Assembly: GCA_040391865.1 (NCBI GenBank)
Contig: JBEBWZ010000014.1
Coordinates: 1-40,842, forward strand
DNA from: Solimonas sp040391865
Lineage (GTDB): Bacteria > Pseudomonadota > Gammaproteobacteria > Nevskiales > Nevskiaceae
Direction: 5' to 3'
DNA length: 40,842 nt
The position numbers and the translations under genes are program-made. The notes beneath the pieces are model-generated. The model made no database searches. It was not told the origin of the DNA and saw only the letters and a program-made list of their open reading frames with translations. Position 1 is the first letter of the stretch. Every line of letters begins with the position of its first letter. Positions 1-8,396 of the stretch are shown piece after piece.

Positions 1-24
1 CCCCCCCCCCCCCCCCCCCCCCCC
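1..24. repeat. poly-C run at the window edge
   Basis: The first 24 bases are all C, followed by ordinary mixed sequence. A homopolymer of this length at the very end of a sequence is more likely an assembly or sequencing artefact than a real tract. The gene that should follow the FecR regulator is missing on this side, which fits a contig break here. Confidence 0.8.
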
Positions 25-100
25 TGTGTACGTAGCCGGCGACCACCGCGTTCTACCCGGCGCCTCCCCCTCGCCTACCCACCCCCCCGCGCTGCGCAGC

Positions 101-148
101 GCGCCCTCACCCTACCCCTCTCCCCGCAAGCGGGGCGAGGGAGTGAGT
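101..148. repeat. REP-like intergenic hairpin
   Basis: This C-rich stretch ends in a hairpin with arms at about 116-127 and 130-141 (core CCCCGC / GCGGGG) and one mismatch. Such pyrimidine-rich tracts followed by a CCCCGCAAGCGGGG hairpin are a common dispersed intergenic repeat in GC-rich proteobacteria. It lies just downstream of the FecR stop codon, so it may also help end that transcript, but it has no U-run. Copy number elsewhere cannot be judged from this window. Confidence 0.55.
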
Positions 149-175
149 GCCCCAGGGATTGAATGTCGATTCAGC

Positions 176-1171
176 CTAGCGCCGATAGAGCGCGACTTCC
201 GTTGCAGAGACTGTTTCGGCGCGTACCGGCCAGTCGCTTTCCAGCACTGCCAGCATGGTCTGGTAATCCCCGGCATGGAAGCGGCCGCTGATCAGCAGTT
301 CGTTCAGCGTGGCATCTTCGACGTGGACCTTGGTGTCGCTGTAGCGGTTCATCTCGGCAACCAGGTCCTGCAGGCGCCAGCCCTTGAACACCAGATCGCC
401 GTAAGTCCAGCCCTGCGCCACTTCCAGATCGACGGCACGCTTGGCCCACAGCGCCTGCTTGCGATCGAAGCGGATCTGCTCACCCGCGGTCAGGGTCTCG
501 GTCTTGTCCGCGCTGAGCGTGCTGGCGACATCGACGCTGACCTTGCCTTCCAGCAGGGTGACGGTGACGTCATCGCCGATCACGCGGACCTGGAACTGGG
601 TGCCGAGCGCGGTGACCGCCCCGTTGCCGGCCCGCACCACGAAAGGCCGCTGCGCATCCTTCTGCACACTGAACTGTGCCTGGCCCTTGCCCAGCATCAG
701 GCTGCGCTGCTGCGCGGTGTACAGCACGCGCAATTCCGACTCGGCGTCGAGCAGCACGCGCGAGCCGTCCGCCAACTCGATGCTGCGCTGTTCGCCGGTG
801 GCGGTGATCCATTGCTCGCCGCCGGCATACAGGCTCCCCTTCCACGGCTGCAGCACGCCCACTCCGATGCTCAGCAGCAAGAGCGCGGCGGCGGCCAGGG
901 GCAACTGCCAGCGGCTGCGGCGCGGCGCGACGTCACGCAGTGCGGCTTCGGCTTCCGCCGCGATATCCGCATAGCGATGCAGCGCACCGGAGCGATGCCA
1001 CAGTCGCTCCACTTCGCGATACGCCGCGGCGTTGTCGTTGCTCTCGGCGCACCAGCGCTCGAACGCGTCGCGCTCGCCGGCACTGCAATCCGGCGCACGC
1101 AGGCGTGCAAACCAGCGCTCGGCGTCGCCGTGTACGGGGTCCATGACGCGGTCGGTGTCTGTCTTCATCAT
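176..1171 (-). CDS. FecR-family anti-sigma regulator
   Basis: This 331-residue protein has the layout of FecR inner-membrane sigma regulators. The N-terminus carries a DUF4880-like segment (residues about 12-45, ending in a WCAESNDNAAAYREVERLW-type motif). One transmembrane helix follows at about 87-105, then a periplasmic FecR domain with the typical ADGSRVLLDAES and GTQFQVRV motifs, and a C-terminal secretin/TonB-like subdomain. FecR proteins hold or activate their partner ECF sigma factor in response to a TonB-dependent receptor. ATG 1171 is chosen because it overlaps the sigma factor stop by four bases (ATGA), implying translational coupling. The receptor that normally follows would lie beyond the left edge. 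The family call is firm; the inducer is unknown. Confidence 0.93.
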   Translation of the reverse strand: MMKTDTDRVMDPVHGDAERWFARLRAPDCSAGERDAFERWCAESNDNAAAYREVERLWHRSGALHRYADIAAEAEAALRDVAPRRSRWQLPLAAAALLLLSIGVGVLQPWKGSLYAGGEQWITATGEQRSIELADGSRVLLDAESELRVLYTAQQRSLMLGKGQAQFSVQKDAQRPFVVRAGNGAVTALGTQFQVRVIGDDVTVTLLEGKVSVDVASTLSADKTETLTAGEQIRFDRKQALWAKRAVDLEVAQGWTYGDLVFKGWRLQDLVAEMNRYSDTKVHVEDATLNELLISGRFHAGDYQTMLAVLESDWPVRAETVSATEVALYRR

Positions 1172-1731
1172 CGCGACAGGGTGTCGGTGTAGGCCTTGCC
1201 CGCTGCGCGCAGCGCGGCCAGGGCTTTGGAGATGTGCATCTCGACGGTTTTCTGCGACAGGCCGCAGTGCTGTGCGATGGCGGGGTAGGTCATGCCGTGC
1301 ATGCGGTGCAACAGATAGACCTGCCGGCATTTCGGCGGCAGCTTCATGATCACCGCATGCAGGATCGCCAGCTCCTGTTCCTGCGCGATGATCTGTTCCT
1401 GCGTGGGCTCGTCGGAAACCAGTTCCTCGCTGTCCAGCGAAACCGCACCGGCACCGTAGTGGGTGGCGTGCAGACGTGCCTGATCATGGGCGACGTTGGT
1501 GGCGATGCGGTACAGCAGGGGCTTCCATGCCGTGGCCGGCTGCGAGTCGGCATAGCGCAGCAACCGTGTGAAGCTTTCCTGCGTGGCGTCCTGCGCGTCG
1601 GCATCGTTGCCGACACGGCGACGCAGGAAATTGAGCAGCCCGGTGCGCTGCTCGCGCAAGAACGTTTCAAAGTCCTGCGCACGGCCCGCAAGCGCGAGCT
1701 TGTGCAGGGTGACATCCGATCCATTGGCCAA
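1168..1731 (-). CDS. ECF RNA polymerase sigma factor (FecI-like)
   Basis: This 187-residue protein has the two conserved sigma-70 regions of ECF factors. Region 2 includes DAQDATQESFTRLLRYAD, and region 4 includes LPPKCRQVYLLHRMHGMTYPAIA with the helix-turn-helix GLSQKTVEMHISKAL. The start is taken as TTG at 1731 because GGAGGAG lies seven bases upstream. Longer readings give an Arg-rich, non-conserved N-terminus. It forms a two-gene unit with the FecR regulator and probably directs transcription of a TonB-dependent receptor operon to the left of the window. FecI-like factors usually respond to iron-siderophore or carbohydrate uptake; which applies here cannot be told. No Fur box was recognised upstream. 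Confidence 0.93.
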   Translation of the reverse strand: MANGSDVTLHKLALAGRAQDFETFLREQRTGLLNFLRRRVGNDADAQDATQESFTRLLRYADSQPATAWKPLLYRIATNVAHDQARLHATHYGAGAVSLDSEELVSDEPTQEQIIAQEQELAILHAVIMKLPPKCRQVYLLHRMHGMTYPAIAQHCGLSQKTVEMHISKALAALRAAGKAYTDTLSR

Positions 1732-1909
1732 TGTCCGTCTCCTCCGCAGTGCACCCTGTCCGCCCTGGTCGGCACGGCAGCATGTCAAGTGCGTCGGAGT
1801 GTACTCCCGAGGGCCGGGAAGGAAACAGCGCGGCCGGCAGGCGGCCTCGCCGCCAACCCGCCTGCGGCGAATGACCGCTGCGGCGCCAGCCGATAAGCTG
1901 TGCGCCATC

Positions 1910-2650
1910 ATGCATTCCTTCCGCTATTACGATTTTCTCGTTGCCGGCCTGGTCGCGGTGCTGCTGTGCTCGAACCTGATCGGGCCCGGCAAGGTCGCGG
2001 TGATCGACCTGCCATTGCTGGGCGCAGTCAGTTTTGGCGCCGGCAACATGTTCTTTCCGATCGGCTACATCTTTGGCGATGTGCTGACCGAGGTCTACGG
2101 GTATTCGCGCGCGCGGCGCGCGATCTGGGCCGGGTTCGGCGCGATGATTTTCGCCACGGTCATGAGCGTGGTGGTCCTGGGGCTGACGCCCGATCCGAAC
2201 GAGCCCTGGAACGCGACGCTGCAGCCGGCGCTGGAGGTGGTGTTCGGCAATACCGGGCGCATCGTGCTGGCGAGCATGCTCGGCTACTGGGTCGGCGACT
2301 TCGTCAATTCGTATGTGATGGCGAAGATGAAGGTCTGGTCACAGGGCAGGCATCTGTGGATGCGCACCATCGGTTCGACCATGTGCGGACAGGCCGCCGA
2401 TTCGATGCTGTTCTATCCGATCGCGTTCTACGGGCTCTGGACCACGGAAGCGGTGATCGGCGTGATCGCGTTCAATTTCGTGTTCAAGGTTTCGGTCGAG
2501 GCCCTGTTCACACCGCTGACCTACTTCGTGGTCAATCGCTTGAAGAAGGCGGAGGGTATCGATGTCTACGACACGAATACCCATTTCACGCCGTTCTCGC
2601 TGAAGGACGAAGGGGTGATCCGGCAAGCGCCGGACCGGCAGCAGGACTGA
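1910..2650 (+). CDS. yhhQ: queuosine precursor transporter YhhQ (VUT family)
   Basis: This 246-residue polytopic inner-membrane protein matches the VUT/YhhQ family, which imports the queuosine precursors preQ0 and preQ1 for tRNA modification. Seen directly are several hydrophobic helices, the family motif FFPIGYIFGDVLTEVYGY near residues 47-64, and GYWVGDFVNSYVMAKMK followed by a conserved RTIGST-GQ-DS segment. ATG 1910 gives the family's usual length and a typical N-terminus (MHSFRYYDFL). No clear ribosome-binding site precedes it. It is divergent from the sigma/FecR pair and convergent with the TonB2 operon, so it is probably transcribed alone. No preQ1 riboswitch was recognised in the 178-base upstream gap. 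Confidence 0.92.
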   Translation: MHSFRYYDFLVAGLVAVLLCSNLIGPGKVAVIDLPLLGAVSFGAGNMFFPIGYIFGDVLTEVYGYSRARRAIWAGFGAMIFATVMSVVVLGLTPDPNEPWNATLQPALEVVFGNTGRIVLASMLGYWVGDFVNSYVMAKMKVWSQGRHLWMRTIGSTMCGQAADSMLFYPIAFYGLWTTEAVIGVIAFNFVFKVSVEALFTPLTYFVVNRLKKAEGIDVYDTNTHFTPFSLKDEGVIRQAPDRQQD

Positions 2651-2686
2651 TCGATCGGCGCCGACGATCGTCAGCGGGCGAGACGT

Positions 2687-4069
2687 CTAAGCCTCTGCCT
2701 GCTCCTGCTCTGTTTGCGTGGTTTCATCGCCTTCCCCTACCCCGGCCTCCTCGTCCACCGCCTCAACCTCCTCGACCGAGAGACTGGAGACGCCGCGCAG
2801 GGCATCGCGCTTCTGGATCTCGGCGGTGACGAACTTGACCCAGTTGGCGGCCGTCGGCCCGACGCGCGGTGAACTGCGTGCGGCGATGAACGACTGTCGT
2901 GCATCGAGCAGCTTGCCGTCGTTGAACAGCGCGGTGCCGAGTTGCATCTGGACGGCGGCCGGATCTTCCAGCCCGCCCTGCTTGAATGCCGTCCGATAGG
3001 CCCCGATGGCATCACCCCAGCGCCCGAGTTCCGCCTGGGCCTGACCGAGATACACGTAATGCTTTGCCTCGCCACTCATCTCGGCGAGCTTCTTCAGCAC
3101 CGGCACCTGCTGCTCGTACTCCTTGGCGAGGCTCAGCGCCTGCGCATACAGCTGCAGATTCTCGACATTCACCGCGAGCTGCTTGCTGCGCATGCCCTGG
3201 GTGAGCACCCGCACCGCGGCAAACGGCGCTTCCTCGACCATATACAGCCGCGCCAGATTCAGCAGATCCGGTTCGCGGGTGACCATGCCGTTGCGGTAGG
3301 CCGCGTGCAGCGCCGACAGCTGGCGCGGCTGCTGATTGTTGAGACCGTACATGCCGGACAGCTGCAACCAGTAGCTGTCCTTGATGTAACTGCCGGCCAG
3401 CAGTTCCAGCACGCGCACCGACTTGTCGTATTCCTGCTGCTCGTAATAGACGCCACGCAGCAGCGCCAGCCAGTTCTCCTTCGGCGCCTGCTGGTTGTCA
3501 CGGGCCAGCTTCAGCGCCGTCAGCAGCGACTTCTCGGCGCCTTTGTAGTCCGCGCCCTGGTAATGCGCCTGAGCCATCAGTACATGCGCATCCGGTGACG
3601 GATCCTCGACCGTGGTCAGATAGCGGTTGAGCACCGCGACCGCCTTCTTGTAGTCCTCGCTGATGAAATACATCTGCGCCAGTGAGTAGAGACTGTTGTT
3701 GCGCAGTCCGTCCGGTAGCTTGGGTTGTTTCAGCACCGTGCTGTAGGCCACGATCGCCCCCGGAACGTCGTTCTGCGCATAGCGCACCGCGGCGTAGTAG
3801 TTCCACAACGTGGCGCGCTCGTAGTCGTTGAGCTTGTCGCTGCGGGCCTTGATCTCGTCCAGCGCGCGGATCGCCCCGGGATAGTCCTTGTTGTCGAAGG
3901 CGGCCTGCACCACTTCCATCTTCTTGTAGGTGTCGGCGCGCAGGGTCTGCGTCTGCTTGGTGGGCGGACGGGTCGGCTTCTTCTTCGCTTCGTCGGCAAT
4001 ACCGGTGCCCACGGCGAGCACCAGGCCCAGCACGACCGCGGATGCAGCGATGGTCAGTCGAAGTTTCAT
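2687..4069 (-). CDS. TPR protein of the TonB2 operon
   Basis: This 460-residue exported protein is built of tetratricopeptide repeats. It has a signal peptide (residues 1-25, MKLRLTIAASAVVLGLVLAV then an Ala-rich cleavage site) and repeated helical pairs such as LYSLAQMYFISEDYKKAVAV and HYVYLGQAQAELGRWGDAIG. The tail is acidic and Glu-rich. It is the last gene of the DUF3450-ttpC-exbB-exbD-exbD-tonB-TPR set found in many marine and environmental Gammaproteobacteria. Its start overlaps the tonB stop by four bases (ATGA). The TPR partner of TonB2 systems is thought to act in the periplasm in assembly or stability of the energy-transduction complex, but its exact job is not established. Family and context are clear. 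Confidence 0.88.
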   Translation of the reverse strand: MKLRLTIAASAVVLGLVLAVGTGIADEAKKKPTRPPTKQTQTLRADTYKKMEVVQAAFDNKDYPGAIRALDEIKARSDKLNDYERATLWNYYAAVRYAQNDVPGAIVAYSTVLKQPKLPDGLRNNSLYSLAQMYFISEDYKKAVAVLNRYLTTVEDPSPDAHVLMAQAHYQGADYKGAEKSLLTALKLARDNQQAPKENWLALLRGVYYEQQEYDKSVRVLELLAGSYIKDSYWLQLSGMYGLNNQQPRQLSALHAAYRNGMVTREPDLLNLARLYMVEEAPFAAVRVLTQGMRSKQLAVNVENLQLYAQALSLAKEYEQQVPVLKKLAEMSGEAKHYVYLGQAQAELGRWGDAIGAYRTAFKQGGLEDPAAVQMQLGTALFNDGKLLDARQSFIAARSSPRVGPTAANWVKFVTAEIQKRDALRGVSSLSVEEVEAVDEEAGVGEGDETTQTEQEQAEA

Positions 4070-4692
4070 TTTTCGATCTTGAACGTGATCAGGTGCTGTA
4101 CATTCGGCACCGCGATGGGTTTTCCGCTCTCGACCCGCGGCTTGTACTTGAACTTGAGCACGGCTTTCTTGGCGGCATCGTCGAAGACGCCCGGCGGCTC
4201 GGCCTCGACCACGACCGGGTCGCGCACGCCGCCGGCCTCGGTCACCGTGAACTGCACCAGCACCCAGCCTTCCTGCCCGCGCGATTGCGCACGCGCCGGA
4301 TACATCGGTGCCACCTTGACGATCGGCAGGTACTCGCCGTCGGTCGAGGACAGGCCGATGCTCGAGGCCACCTGCGTGGTGTTCTCGACGTTCATCGGGC
4401 CGATCGACACCTGGTTGGCGACCGGGCTCTGCGTGTCCATGCTCAGCGCCATCGCTTCCGGCGGCGCTTCCGGCTTGTTCGGCAATTCCGGCGGCGGCTT
4501 GCGCTCGCGGGTTTCGACTTCAAAGGTCTTGTTCAGGCGCACGAAGTCGACGGTGGGGATGGTCTGGGTGTCCTTGATCTCGTGACTGCCATGCGAGATC
4601 AGGGCGTGCAGCAGCCAGAACAGTCCGAACAGCAGGGCGGTGCCCAGGACCGCCGGTGCGACGATCCGGGTGAGGAAAGGGGGCAGGTTCAT
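4066..4692 (-). CDS. tonB2: TonB2-type energy transducer
   Basis: This 208-residue protein has an N-terminal membrane anchor (residues about 10-33), a short Pro-rich linker (RKPPPELPNKPEAPPEA) and a C-terminal TonB fold with YPARAQSRGQEGWVLVQFTV and a late FKYKPRVESGKP segment. It is shorter than E. coli TonB, as is usual for TonB2. It carries proton-motive energy from ExbB/ExbD to outer-membrane TonB-dependent receptors. It starts one base after the second exbD stop and overlaps the TPR gene, so it is tightly coupled in the operon. The nearest candidate client is the receptor at 9928-12441, but TonB proteins usually serve several receptors. Confidence 0.93.
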   Translation of the reverse strand: MNLPPFLTRIVAPAVLGTALLFGLFWLLHALISHGSHEIKDTQTIPTVDFVRLNKTFEVETRERKPPPELPNKPEAPPEAMALSMDTQSPVANQVSIGPMNVENTTQVASSIGLSSTDGEYLPIVKVAPMYPARAQSRGQEGWVLVQFTVTEAGGVRDPVVVEAEPPGVFDDAAKKAVLKFKYKPRVESGKPIAVPNVQHLITFKIEK

Positions 4693-4693
4693 G

Positions 4694-5107
4694 TCAGCCG
4701 CCCCCCAGACCTTCGGTCGCCACCGACACGGTCTGGATGCCGCCGGAGCGCACCTGTTCCATGACCTTGATCATCAGCCCGCTTTCCGAATCCTTGTCGG
4801 CGGTGATGACCACGGTGTCTTCGGGACGCTCGGCGTGCATGCGCTCGCTCAGCGCACGCACTTCCGGCAGCGACACCTTGCGCCGGTCCATCCAGATCTC
4901 GCCGTTGGCACGGACCGCGATCAGGATGTTGCCGGTGAGCTGGTGTTCGGCCGTTGCCGCGTCCGGGCGCACGACCTTGACCCCGGATTCCTTCAGGAAC
5001 GAGGTGATGATGATGAAGAAGATCAGCAGATTGAGGACGAAGTCGAGCATCGGAGCCAGATCGATCTCGTAGCCGCCATCTTCGACTTGGTGTTGGCGAA
5101 AGCGCAT
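4694..5107 (-). CDS. exbD: ExbD biopolymer transporter (second copy)
   Basis: This 137-residue ExbD/TolR protein has a short cytoplasmic N-terminus (MRFRQHQVEDGGYEIDLAP), one transmembrane helix beginning MLDFVLNLLIFFIIITSF, and a periplasmic domain. The Asp in MLDF at about residue 22 corresponds to the essential membrane aspartate of ExbD. It works with ExbB as the proton-driven motor for TonB. It is intact, unlike the exbD immediately upstream, and may be the only functional ExbD here. Paired exbD genes are normal in TtpC-type operons. It lies 15 bases after the preceding gene and one base before tonB. Confidence 0.93.
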   Translation of the reverse strand: MRFRQHQVEDGGYEIDLAPMLDFVLNLLIFFIIITSFLKESGVKVVRPDAATAEHQLTGNILIAVRANGEIWMDRRKVSLPEVRALSERMHAERPEDTVVITADKDSESGLMIKVMEQVRSGGIQTVSVATEGLGGG

Positions 5108-5122
5108 GGTCGGTCCTGGTCG

Positions 5123-5548
5123 TCAGTGGGCGCTGGACGGCGCAATCGAGACATTGGTCGCGCCACCGAGGCGCGCCTGGTCCATCACGCCCACGACCAC
5201 GCCGGTCGGCGCGCGCAGGTTGTTGACGATCACCACCGGGGCTTCCGGCTTCTCGGCACGGAAGCGCTCGACGTTGGCGCGCACCGCGCCCTTGTCGATC
5301 AGGCGCCGGTCGATCGAGATATCGCCATTGGCATGCACGGCAATGAACAAGGTGCTGTTGTCCTGATTCTGCGGCTGGTTCTGATTCGGGGGCGGCGGCT
5401 TGCTCAGCGGCAGGCCCACTTCCTTGACGAACACCGCGGTGATGATGAAGAAGATCAGCAGGTTGAGGATGAAGTCGAGCATCGGCGCGAGGTCGATGCC
5501 GGTTTCGCCTTCCTCTTACGCTTCCATCGAATGCCGGCGCAGGCGCAT
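5123..5548 (-). pseudogene. exbD: ExbD (first copy) interrupted by in-frame TAA at codon 11
   Basis: The reading frame from ATG 5548 runs MRLRRHSMEA, then TAA (5518-5516), then EEGETGIDLAPMLDFILN and an otherwise complete ExbD to 5123. Alignment with the second exbD puts the stop in the cytoplasmic tail just before the membrane helix. GAA to TAA would be a single-base change. The next ATG in frame (5482) would give a 119-residue protein starting at MLDF. That keeps the membrane aspartate but loses the N-terminal tail, and no ribosome-binding site lies at normal spacing before it. Everything downstream is conserved and unfrayed, so this is either a very recent nonsense mutation, a sequencing error, or a site of readthrough or re-initiation. 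Confidence 0.85.
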
Positions 5549-5560
5549 GGGGTCTGCCCT

Positions 5561-6085
5561 TTAGTATTTGAACTGTTCGGAAAGGCGTTCCGTCTGTTGA
5601 CGGATCCGCCCCTGAAAGTGGAACAGCGGGAACATGCCGGTGACGCTGACCGCAAGGCCGGTCATGGTGCAGTTCATGGCCTTGGAAACACCGCTGGCCA
5701 TCGAGCGTGCATCGGCGGTGCCGAGGATCGACATCGAGTCGAACACTTCGAGCATGCCGTGCACGGTGCCGATCAGGCCCAGCAGCGGGCACAGCGGCAC
5801 CAGCACCTTGAGCACCTGCATGTTGCTGTCCATCTCGCCATTGATGCTCGAGATCAGCTTGCGACGGATCTGGTGCGCCGCCCAGGTCTGGTGATCCTCC
5901 CGCCCGGTCCAGCGCGCGAGCATCTCGCGCGCCAGGGTCGGGTAGCGCCACTTGAAGAAGAAGTAGCGCTCCAGGATCACGGCCCACATCAGCGCGCCGG
6001 CCGCGAAGATCCACAGCACGAACGGCCCGCCTGCGGCCATCAGTGCCGCGACGGCCTCGAACGGCGCGGAGAGCGTCTCAAGCAC
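5561..6085 (-). CDS. exbB: ExbB/MotA/TolQ proton channel (ExbB2)
   Basis: This 174-residue inner-membrane protein is a short ExbB. It has a first membrane helix near residues 18-40 (FVLWIFAAGALMWAVILERY), a cytoplasmic loop, and the family motif PLCPLLGLIGTVHGMLEVFD leading into the second and third helices. With ExbD it forms the proton channel that energises TonB. The start is GTG 6085, eight bases inside the end of ttpC, so the two are translationally coupled. The length is normal for the ExbB2 of TtpC-containing operons, which is smaller than E. coli ExbB. Confidence 0.93.
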   Translation of the reverse strand: MLETLSAPFEAVAALMAAGGPFVLWIFAAGALMWAVILERYFFFKWRYPTLAREMLARWTGREDHQTWAAHQIRRKLISSINGEMDSNMQVLKVLVPLCPLLGLIGTVHGMLEVFDSMSILGTADARSMASGVSKAMNCTMTGLAVSVTGMFPLFHFQGRIRQQTERLSEQFKY

Positions 6086-7460
6086 TGGCCTTGGCCTCGA
6101 TGATTTCGGCCAGCATGCCGGTGCTCTGTTCGTCCAGCACCTGCACGATCTTCTTCGAGCGCGCCTGCAGCAGGCTGTTGAGGAACAGCAGCGGGATCGC
6201 GATGCCCAGGCCCATGACGGTGGCCATCATCGCCTGACCGATACCGTCGGCCATGATCTTGGGATCGCCGGAGCCGGATTCGGTGATCGCCTGGAAGGTG
6301 ACAATCATGCCGATGACGGTACCGACCAGGCCCAGCAGCGGACCGGCCGCCACCGCCAGCTTGAGGAACGGCTGGTAGCGCTGGATCGGCGGCAGTTCGC
6401 GCAGCACGGTTTCGGTGATGCGCAGTTCGACCACTTCGGCGTCTTCGCCCTGCGGCATGCGACCGCCCTTGAAGGTGGCCAGCACGCGGCCCAGCGGGTT
6501 GTCGCTGTTCGGCTGTTGCAGGTTCTCCAGCTGACGCCGCACCTTGGCACCGACCATCGTCAGGTACACGAACTGGTAGCAGCCGAGGATCATGCCCAGC
6601 AGGCCGACGGCGATGATCACGAATACCACTGCTTCGCCGTGGATGATGCGATCCATGAAGCTCGGACGCAGCGAGAACAGGCTCAGCAACGAACCGCGCG
6701 TCGGGTCGAGCACCATCGGGTGGTACTGGTCGTCGGTCTGCCGTTCAAACTTGCTGGCGACGCTGCTGAATTTTCCGGGCGGCTGCTTGTCGGGCTGCGA
6801 CAGCCCGCTCTGGCCCATGGTGTATTCGAGGAACTTGCCGTCAGACACCGCCACGAACGGGCCGATGCGCAGGATCGCCTGCTCGCTCTTGCTGCCGTCC
6901 GGTGCCACGACGGTGCCGTTGAAGCGCGTGACCTTGCCGCCTTCGGTCATTTCCCGCTGCAGCTCGAACCAGAAGCGCTGCAGGTCTTCCATCGGCGGCA
7001 TGCTCTTGGTCTGCGCCAGACGATCGAGTTCCGGAATGCGCTCCGGGATCTGCACGGTGAGCATGGAGTTGCGCGCCGCGGTGGCGAAGTCGCCTGCCGC
7101 CTGGCGCAGCACGCCGAACAGTTCGCCGAGGTTGCCGGCCTTGATGTCGCGCGCCTGCTGCAGTTCACCCAGCAGACGGTCGTTGTCTTCGAACTGTTTG
7201 GCCAGCGATGCGGCACGGGCTTCGAGTCCGGCCTTTTCGTTCTGCGCTTCGCGCAGCAGCGCCGCCTGCTGGTCCCGTGCACTGGCAAAGCGTGCTTCAC
7301 GCTCGCGATTGGCGGCGTTGTCGCGCAGGTCCGCCTTGCGGGTCTGTTCGAGCAGGTCGTCCAGGGTCTTCGGCGCTTGCTGGGCCAGTGCAGCGCCCCC
7401 AAAGCCAAGGGTGAAGGCCAGTGCCAGCAGCGGCGCGGTCAGTATCTTTTTCATGAGCAT
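6078..7460 (-). CDS. ttpC: TtpC-like ExbB-family protein with coiled-coil N-terminus
   Basis: This 460-residue protein has a signal peptide (residues about 1-27) and a long charged helical region (about 35-110, rich in Ala, Arg, Glu and Gln) likely to form a periplasmic coiled coil. An extended periplasmic domain follows, then a C-terminal MotA/TolQ/ExbB domain with PLLGLVGTVIGMIVTFQAIT. This is the architecture of TtpC, needed with TonB2-ExbB2-ExbD2 for iron-complex uptake in Vibrio. Two starts three codons apart (7460, 7454) are possible; GGGA upstream allows either. It sits nine bases after the DUF3450 gene and overlaps exbB. Its substrate here is not shown by the sequence. Confidence 0.92.
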   Translation of the reverse strand: MLMKKILTAPLLALAFTLGFGGAALAQQAPKTLDDLLEQTRKADLRDNAANREREARFASARDQQAALLREAQNEKAGLEARAASLAKQFEDNDRLLGELQQARDIKAGNLGELFGVLRQAAGDFATAARNSMLTVQIPERIPELDRLAQTKSMPPMEDLQRFWFELQREMTEGGKVTRFNGTVVAPDGSKSEQAILRIGPFVAVSDGKFLEYTMGQSGLSQPDKQPPGKFSSVASKFERQTDDQYHPMVLDPTRGSLLSLFSLRPSFMDRIIHGEAVVFVIIAVGLLGMILGCYQFVYLTMVGAKVRRQLENLQQPNSDNPLGRVLATFKGGRMPQGEDAEVVELRITETVLRELPPIQRYQPFLKLAVAAGPLLGLVGTVIGMIVTFQAITESGSGDPKIMADGIGQAMMATVMGLGIAIPLLFLNSLLQARSKKIVQVLDEQSTGMLAEIIEAKASA

Positions 7461-7469
7461 GTCTGTCCC

Positions 7470-8237
7470 TTACTTCTTCGCGGCCAGCACCGGCACGATC
7501 AGCAGATTCGGCGTCGATTGTTTCTTGGCGATCTTCAGGCCATCCGATACCGCACGGCGGTAGTCGCTGTCCTGTACCCAGGTCTTTTTCTGCGCATCCC
7601 AGTAGCCGGTCTCGCTGCCGTCCGGGGTCTGGTACATCAGCGCCACACGTCCCGCGCGCAGCACGTCCACGACCTTGCCGTTGAGTTCGGAACGGTAGGC
7701 TTCGATGGTGCGGCCGTAGTCGACTTCGATCTGGTACGCCTCGATGATCCGGCGATACTTCTCCGACACGCTGACGTCGGCGCGCGGCATCAGGGTCTTG
7801 AGGTTGTGGATGCGCTCGCGACGGTCCTGGTCGAGGAACGGCAGGTCCAGGGCCACGAACTGTTCCAGCGTCTCCAGCATGCTGTTCATCAGCGGCAGGA
7901 TTTCGATGTTGGTGCGTTCGATCTCGCGGCTCTCGTTGCGCACCACGTCCATCTCGGCCTGCTGCGAGCGCAGCTGCGCCGACAGCTGCTGCAGGTACAG
8001 GCGCAGTCCGTCGCTCTCGCGCAGGACGGAGCGGTATTCGTCTTCGAGACTGCGGCGCTCTTCGGCTATGCCGTCCACGCGCTTCTGCGACGCGATCTGC
8101 GCCACCATGAACGATTCGCCCGTCTTGATCACATCGCTCACTTTCGCCGCCAGCGCGGCCGACGGCAGCGACAGTGCCATCGCCGTCAACAGCAGGGCTG
8201 CTGCCCCGCCGCCGCGCCCGACTTTCGATCTGTACAT
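7470..8237 (-). CDS. DUF3450 family protein, first gene of TonB2 operon
   Basis: This 255-residue exported protein belongs to DUF3450, a family found almost only upstream of ttpC in TonB2 operons. It has a signal peptide (ending PSAALA, about residue 30). A coiled-coil segment with AEERRSLEDEYRSVL and AQLRSQQAEMDVVRNESREI follows, then a C-terminal domain with YWDAQKKTWV. ATG 8237 is chosen because AGGAG lies about nine bases upstream. Longer in-frame readings add a non-conserved leader. It is presumed to act in the periplasm with TtpC, but no biochemical role is established. The operon promoter should lie in 8238-8396, where no clear promoter or Fur site was recognised. Confidence 0.88.
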   Translation of the reverse strand: MYRSKVGRGGGAAALLLTAMALSLPSAALAAKVSDVIKTGESFMVAQIASQKRVDGIAEERRSLEDEYRSVLRESDGLRLYLQQLSAQLRSQQAEMDVVRNESREIERTNIEILPLMNSMLETLEQFVALDLPFLDQDRRERIHNLKTLMPRADVSVSEKYRRIIEAYQIEVDYGRTIEAYRSELNGKVVDVLRAGRVALMYQTPDGSETGYWDAQKKTWVQDSDYRRAVSDGLKIAKKQSTPNLLIVPVLAAKK

Positions 8238-8396
8238 TTTCCTGTCTCCTGCGCACATGCTCTTGGGCTCTTTCATTCCAGATCTACCTTCTGATTCTCT
8301 CGACCACTTCGGCGAGTACGCCTTCATTCCCTGCCGCAGGATTCAACGGCAGGAAACACGGATTGCTGTTTCAGTACGACGCATGCAGCAGGGCGA

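Noticed and set aside
26..1192. Long open frame on the plus strand opposite the sigma/FecR genes
   Set aside because: It is antisense to two clearly conserved genes, has no recognisable domain, and is explained by GC-rich codon bias.
1732..1909. Possible preQ1 riboswitch before yhhQ
   Set aside because: No preQ1 aptamer pattern could be recognised in the short gap, so none is claimed.
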